Shown here: positions 58,997-64,000 of the stretch, one piece after another
Numbering within the stretch: position 1 is the first letter of the stretch
How the letters are laid out: each line of letters begins with the position of its first letter
DNA from: Orientallactaga sibirica
Taxonomy: Eukaryota > Chordata > Mammalia > Rodentia > Dipodidae
Direction of reading: 5' to 3'
Assembly: GCA_036365145.1 (NCBI GenBank)
Contig: JAEOAD010000015.1
Coordinates: 7,309,501 to 7,373,500 of the forward strand
DNA length: 64,000 bases
Notes under the pieces: generated by a model
What the model saw: only the letters and a program-made list of their open reading frames with translations
Databases searched by the model: none
What the model was told of the DNA's origin: nothing
Made by a program: the position numbers and the translations under genes

Positions 58997-59205
58997 GGGC
59001 TGGAAGATGGCTTAGTGGTTAAGAAACTTGCCTGCAAAGCCTAAGGACCCATGTTTGACACTCCAGATCCCATGTAAGCCAGACTCACAAAGGTGAGGCA
59101 AGCACAAAGTCACACATGCCCACTAGGTGTTGCAAGCATCTGGAGTTTGATTGCAGTGGCTGAGGCCCTGGCACACCAATTCTCTTTCTCTCTCTAAAAG
59201 AAAAA
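58997..59205 (+). mobile_element. tRNA-derived SINE nested in L1 ORF2
   Basis: Plus-strand copy starting gggctggaagatggcttagtgg. Its middle has about 25 extra bases (aaggtgaggcaagcacaaagtc), like the copy at 9007. Confidence 0.93.
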
Positions 59206-59484
59206 AGTGGGGCAGAGAACTGACTATAGAATTCTTAAAGGAGGAAATAGAAATGGCCAATACTCATTTAAAGAAATGTTCAGCATGTTTAGCCATCAGG
59301 GAAATGAAAATTAAAACAAACTTAAGATTCCATCTTACTCTAGTTAGGATGGCAATCATCAAAAAAAAAATCACATGACAACAAATGCTGGTGAGGTTTT
59401 GGGAAAAAGGAACCCTCATTTATTGCTGGTGGGAACACAAACTTGTACAACCACTATAGAAATCAGTAAAAAATATGAAAATTG

Positions 59485-59695
59485 GGGCTGGGGAAATGGC
59501 TTAGTGTTAAGGTGTTTGCCTGCGAAGCCTAAGGACCCGGTTCAATTCCCCAGTACCCACATAAGCCAAATGCACAAGGGGGCACATGCATCTGGAGTTC
59601 ATGTGCAGTGGCTGGAGGCCCTGGTGTGCCCATTCTCTCTTTCTCTCTGCCCCTTCCTCTCTCTCTCTCTCAAATAAATAAATAAAATATTTTTT
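59485..59695 (+). mobile_element. tRNA-derived SINE nested in L1 ORF2, 16-bp target-site duplication
   Basis: Plus-strand full-length copy, the clearest example of the family here: head, B-box ggttcaattcc, C/T stretch, tail aaataaataaataaaatat. The repeat aaaaatatgaaaattg is perfect at 59469-59484 and 59696-59711. Confidence 0.96.
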
Positions 59696-59932
59696 AAAAA
59701 TATGAAAATTGATTCATTATCTAACCCAGCTATTCTACTCCTTGGTATATACCCTAAAGACTGCACTCTCTATTTCAGAGAATTTATCTCTGCTGTGTTC
59801 ACAATAGCTAGGAATTGGAATCAACTCAGATGTCCAATGACTGATGAATGGAAAATGAAGATTTGGTACATTTGCACAATGGAATTCTACTCAGCAGTAA
59901 GGAAAAATGAAACAATGAAACTCACAAGATAA

Positions 59933-61427
59933 TGGATTGTCTTGGAAACTATCATCCAAAGAGGTCACACAGACTATGAAAGACAATTGTCACACGTTCT
60001 CTCTCATACGTATTTCCTAAACTGGACCAGCAAAAGAGGAGTGTAAGAGAGAGTGAGCATTAGGACCACGAATGTGTAACTAGAATGATACTGGAAAAAG
60101 CAACAAAGGGGGTAGGAGAGAAGGGGTTGCCAGAAAAAAACAATAGACAGAAGGAATATTGTACTGGGAGGTGAGGTTCAGGGAAAGGGAGGGTGGAGAG
60201 GGTAACTACACAAAACCAGAGTAAAGTAGTCAGCACAATAGGAACCTTTCTCCTGGAAACCAGTATACAAGATAGAATCCCCAAGTAAGTGAGGTGGACA
60301 GACCAGAATGTCCACAAAATGCCCCATAGTAGGTAGAGAAAGCTTAATCCTTAAACCATGGACTCTGGTTTGTGCATCCCAGAGCCAGATCTGGGTTAAC
60401 TCCCACGGTAAGCAGTTGTTCACAGTGATCCATGTCATTTCCCCACCAAATGCAGGCCTTTGCCAAGCACTTGGTTACCGGAGAGAGCTAAAAGGTAAGA
60501 CCCTATTGCTGAAGACACCACAGGCTGCCATTTCAGAACACTAAGAGACAATGTGGGAACTGAGAGGAAAAGCAGTCCTCACTTGGCAAACCTCCATGGC
60601 CCTGGAAAGTGATTTGGGAGCTTCTGCAAGACAATGATCACCAGTGGCGTGAATAAGTAGGAGACTCTGCAAACCATGCAATCAACTAGTTGGACAAGAA
60701 CTACACACTTGTGCAATAGTGGCACACAGCCCTCTGATTGGACATGAGGCCCACTCAGTTGGAGAGAACTCATAACTGGTACTGGAAACCAAGTAAGCAC
60801 CCCACCTTAAAGATAATCACATTACCCAGAGAGAAAAGCCCCAGTGTTCCCTGTACAAGTTGAGTGTGTAGCCTCATCAAAATGTCTCCAAAGCTGCTAC
60901 GCATACTCTCGCCTTTGGTTGGAGAATTTGTTTTATCTTACAGATGGCAGACAATACTGGGGAAATCCAAGATCCATTAACACAAGTAAAGACAGCTGAA
61001 TGCTTACAAGGAGATGTGCCTCCTTTTACCACATTTACCGGGGTCCAGAAGAAATTGCAGAGGAAGCAGCAACACAAGTATTGCTCCTGATGGTATTCTG
61101 ACTTCCACACCCAGGAAAATAGCAAAGAACACTGTGGTGAATCAAAACACGTCATAACAGAAATCCAGAGGATACAGAGAAGTCAGCACCAACAAATAAC
61201 ACCTGCCAAGGCTCAAGGACTGTTGTAGAATAGGGGCTGCTAAGAGCCACAAGGCAGATGGAAACAACCTGAGGCACAGCTATCCTCAGAGACAGAGGCC
61301 CTAATTATGCCATAGTGAACACCAATAACACCAATGAAGAGGGCCCTCAGAGAAAGCGGGACCATGGATGAGGACATACTTCAATATATATTAAAACATT
61401 AAACAATAAAAAATAAAAAAGAAAAAT
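59933..61427 (+). repeat. Long L1 3' UTR
   Basis: About 1.5 kb between the ORF2 end and the A-tail, with a G/A-rich section (60095-60205). Short frames in it are not conserved with the 3' UTRs of the other copies. Confidence 0.85.
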
Positions 61428-61496
61428 TCATTATCTATCATCTATCTTTATCATCTATCAATCTGACATTTATCTATTGATCTGTCATCTATCTAT
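61428..61496. repeat. (ATCT)n imperfect microsatellite
   Basis: Degenerate TATC/ATCT units directly after the L1 A-tail. Confidence 0.9.
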
Positions 61497-61635
61497 CTAG
61501 AGACTGAATTTTGATGTGTACCCCAGGTTGATCTGAACTCACTATGTAGCCCAGGCTTGCCTCAAACTCATGAATCTCCTATTTCCACAACCCCAAGGCT
61601 AGGATTACACACAAGACAGATGGTACCTGGCTTGT
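61497..61635 (-). mobile_element. Diverged B1 SINE
   Basis: Minus-strand B1 pieces: accccaggttgatctgaactcactatgtagcccaggcttgcctcaaactc, then aaggctaggattacac. Confidence 0.78.
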
Positions 61636-61739
61636 TTTTTCCTTAGGGCAAAAGCATTTAGTCTTTTACCATTAATTATGCTTTTAAGCAATAGGTTTTT
61701 ATTAGATCCTCCTAAGTGGTTAAGCAAGTTACCCTCTAC

Positions 61740-62660
61740 TTTTTTGCTGAAGTTTTTGAACATTTATTTTTGCATTTTCAATTAGCATAATATTGATTGT
61801 AAAAGTAATGGGTTTCACTGTGTAATTTTCATACATGTATACTTTGATCATATCCATTACTGCCACTTCCCCCTCACTGATCTCCTCCTGATCTCTAATA
61901 GTTTCCCCACTACTTTCATGTCTTTCTTTATTCCCCAGAGATTCTGCATATCAGGGAAGTGTGTTATACTAATCTCCCTGATTATGACTTATCTCACTTA
62001 ACAGGATGCCCTATGATTCATTGATGTTTTCTGAAAATGGCATGATTTCATTCTTTATGGTTCTAGAAAACCCCACTGTGTATATATGCTTCATTTTATT
62101 CATCCATTCACCTGTTAATGACCATCTCGGCTGATTCCATTACTTGGATACTATGACTAGTGCTGTTATAAGCATGACTGTACAGCAATTCTGGTGGGGT
62201 AAGATTTTATCTCAGTGTTGTTTGGATTTGCATTTCCCTGATGACTTAGTATGTTGAACAAATTTCATGTATTTATTGGCAATTTCTATATCTTTTGAAA
62301 ACTATTTTCAGTTCATTGGTTCACATATTGATCAGATTCCTTATAGTTTTGGTGTATATTTTTTGAGTTCTTTATATATTCTTGATATTTTTCTCCTGTC
62401 AGATGATAATTGGCAGTAATATACTCCAACTGTGTAGGTTGTCTCTTCAGGGTGATAATTGTTTCCTTTGCTGTGTAGAAGCTTTTTAAATTATCATTTG
62501 TCAATACTGACCACTATTTCCTTAGTGATTGGAGTGATTTCCATAGTGACTCAGAAAGTTATTGCTTTCACCTATACATTCAGATATTTCCCACTTTTTA
62601 TCCAGAAGTTTCAAACTTTCAGGTCAGGTCTTACATGAAGGTCTTTGATACATTTTGAGA
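61740..62660 (-). repeat. Older L1 3' end and ORF2 portion, minus strand
   Basis: The A/T-rich start, then ttatctcacttaacagga, ggatttgcatttccctgatg, tagttttggtgtatattttttgagttc and ctgtgtagaagctttttaaatt, are the usual reverse-read ORF2 C-terminal landmarks. A sense frame NDNLKSFYTAKETI lies at 62504-62460. Confidence 0.78.
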
Positions 62661-62683
62661 TGCTTAAAAAAAATATTTCTATT

Positions 62684-62826
62684 AGCCTGGTGTGGTGGCG
62701 CATGCCTTTAATCCCAGCACTTGGGAGGCAGAGATAGGAGGATTGCTGAGACTTTGAGGCCACCCTGAGACTACATAGTGAATTCCAGGTCAGCCTGGAC
62801 TAGAGTGAAACCCTACCTCGAAAAAC

Positions 62827-62827
<1 letters not shown>
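62684..62827 (+). mobile_element. B1 SINE
   Basis: Near-consensus plus-strand B1, ending accctacctcgaaaaacc directly before the AT tract. Confidence 0.95.

Positions 62828-62828
<1 letters not shown>

Positions 62829-62893
<65 letters not shown>
62829..62893. repeat. (AT)n microsatellite
   Basis: About 32 perfect AT units between the tails of two convergent SINEs. Confidence 0.98.
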
Positions 62894-62895
<2 letters not shown>

Positions 62896-63103
62896 TTTAT
62901 TTGCAAGGAAAGAAAGAAAGAATGAGGGGAGAAAGAGAAGAAGAGAGAGAGAGAATGGGCACACCAGGGTTTCTAGCTACTGCAAACGAACTCCAAATGT
63001 GTGTACCACTGTGCAGGACTTTATGTGGGCACTGGGGACTTGAACCTGAGTAGTTAGGCTTTGCAGCCAAGTGCCTTCACCACTGAGCAATCTCTCCAAC
63101 CCC
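62894..63103 (-). mobile_element. tRNA-derived SINE
   Basis: Minus-strand copy whose tail merges with the AT tract. Head ctgagcaatctctccaacccc. Confidence 0.92.
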
Positions 63104-63111
63104 AGGTTTTT

Positions 63112-63320
63112 ACTTTTAAAATATATTTTTATTTATTTATTTGTTGGAGGAGAGAAATAGAAAAAAAAAGAATGGCCAGCAGGACATCTTGCTGCTGCAA
63201 ACAAACTCCAGATGCATGGGCCACTTTGTACATCTGGCTTTATATGGGTACTAGAGAATCGAACTTGAGCCAGCAGGTTTTGCAAGCAAATGCCTTTAAC
63301 CTCAGAGCTATGCCCAGCCC
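63112..63320 (-). mobile_element. tRNA-derived SINE, variant subfamily
   Basis: Minus-strand copy of the same variant as at 45759 (gccagcaggacatcttgctgctgc, catctggctttatatggg), without the C/T-rich stretch. Confidence 0.87.
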
Positions 63321-63740
63321 AATTTCTGCTTTCTATATGCTTTCATTTTTTCTGCTTAGTGTTATATTTTTTGTTTTCTTTTTTTTGGAAGGTGGTTGTT
63401 TACTTGAGAGTTTTCTTTAGTGCTAATAAAAAACTTCAGTGCCATTACTTCATAAACAGTACTTATTTATATACCATAAATTATATTTGGATCATTTATC
63501 TTCAGTGTAATCACTGTGCTGCAGTTAGGTTACACAACTTTAATACTTTCTTTTTCTTTATACCATTTGTTTTTTCCTCCAGGATTTTTTTTTTTGCTGA
63601 CTTCTTGTCTTCTTTCTTGGATAATTTGATTTTAAACATAATTACATTTCTTTGTGGGCATATTAGTTATAACACTTTGGTATTTAGCATTTGTTTTATG
63701 ATTCATCGCATGGATAACCACTTTTGTAGAATCATATAGT
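63321..63740. other. AT-rich stretch, no gene seen
   Basis: T-rich sequence, possibly decayed L1. The 149-codon frame at 63290-63739 is Phe/Ile/Leu-rich because of base composition and starts inside a SINE. Confidence 0.5.
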
Positions 63741-64000
63741 GAGACTGGGAGATGGCTCAGTGGGTAAAAGCATTTAATGCACAAGCATGAGGACCTGAGT
63801 TCAATATCCAGCACTCATGCAAAAAGTCAGGTGGGGTTACATACACCTGTAGCTCCAGTGTTGAGGGGAAAGAGACAGGATGATTGCTGAAGCTTGCTTG
63901 TCAGCCAGTCTACCAAAAATGGAGAGTTTCAGGGTCAGTGAGAGATCCTATTTCAAGGAAATAAGTTAAACAAGTAATAGTAGAGAACTCCTGATCTCCT
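63741..64000 (+). mobile_element. B4-type composite SINE, runs off the window
   Basis: The head actgggagatggctcagtgg is followed by caagcatgaggacctgagtt, a B1-like middle and gggtcagtgagagatcctat. The right arm is still in progress at the window end. Confidence 0.85.

Larger units (their letters stand above)
55716..59932 (+). pseudogene. L1 ORF2 remnant with lost active-site Asp
   Basis: Endonuclease landmarks (GDFNTPLSSIV at about 56140) are followed by the linker ([16 protein letters not shown] at 56540) and reverse transcriptase (DAEKAFDK at 57451). The catalytic FADD reads FADS at 57747-57758, so the second Asp is gone. Many stops and frameshifts, plus a B1 (58005-58165) and two tRNA-SINEs (58997-59205, 59485-59695), break the frame. 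The C-terminal end KIDSLSNPAILLLGIYPKD is at 59704-59760. Confidence 0.92.
54237..61427 (+). mobile_element. Nearly complete but dead L1, plus strand
   Basis: About 180 bases of 5' leader, ORF1 (54421 on), ORF2 (about 55716-59932), a 1.5-kb 3' UTR and an A-rich end (aacaataaaaaataaaaaag at 61394-61413). Three SINEs are nested in ORF2. The 3' UTR shares ttgtgcaatagtggcacaca, followed by ggcccactcagttggag, with copies 1 and 2, so it is the same L1 lineage but more diverged. Confidence 0.92.

Noticed and set aside
59485..59600. Possible tRNA genes from A- and B-box-like sequences
   Set aside because: Each is the head of a tRNA-derived SINE followed by the SINE body and tail; no cloverleaf and no standalone tRNA.
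63290..63739. 149-codon hydrophobic frame resembling a membrane protein
   Set aside because: Its start lies in a SINE, and the Phe/Ile/Leu content follows from T-rich DNA. No family resemblance.
1..64000. A new defence, mobile or biosynthetic gene system
   Set aside because: Frames are short, no gene clusters exist, and the content is explained by mammalian retroposons, microsatellites, one retrocopy and single-copy non-coding DNA.

Overview
This window is nuclear DNA from a mammal, almost certainly a rodent. No bacterial, viral or organellar gene organisation is visible: the sequence is AT-rich, open frames are short, and nearly half of it is interspersed repeats. The repeats name the group. 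They are 7SL-derived B1 SINEs, composite B4-type SINEs, a high-copy tRNA-derived SINE (head reads agatggcttag.ggttaag, B-box GGTTC.ATTCC, a C/T-rich stretch, then AAATAAATAAAATATTTT), rodent MaLR-type LTRs, and young-looking L1s with an unusually long 3' UTR. The B1 body and this tRNA-SINE match what I remember of jerboas (Dipodidae, Jaculus-like). That species call is an inference.

Layout. From 1 to about 21.6 kb the DNA is mostly single-copy, with scattered SINEs, an ORR1-like LTR, an MLT1-like LTR, MIR and L2 relics and microsatellites. From 21.6 to 32.1 kb lies an L1 block on the minus strand: two 5'-truncated L1s abut head-to-tail at 26.94 kb and carry small nested insertions. From 32.2 to 44.4 kb there is an older, decayed plus-strand L1 sequence riddled with SINEs and a minus-strand L1 3' end (41.77-43.45 kb). 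From 46.1 to 49.4 kb, on the minus strand, is the only recognisable cellular gene sequence: an intronless, broken retrocopy of the CHTF8 transcript. It keeps the CHTF8 reading frame and, downstream, the Pro/Gly-rich DERPC frame. A solo LTR and a SINE have cut it. From 49.7 to 52.5 kb the DNA is single-copy again. A second solo LTR sits at 52.5-53.1 kb. A nearly complete but dead plus-strand L1 fills 54.2-61.4 kb, and the end of the window is a SINE and L1 mosaic.

I see no intact protein-coding gene, no RNA gene, no CRISPR array and no convincing novel system. The window looks intergenic or intronic. The best leads are the two-cistron retrocopy, several insertions dated by clean target-site duplications (one apparently copied from an antisense L1 RNA), tandem duplications inside two LTRs, an unidentified retrocopy-like stretch near 32.4 kb, and a few single-copy blocks worth a conservation check.
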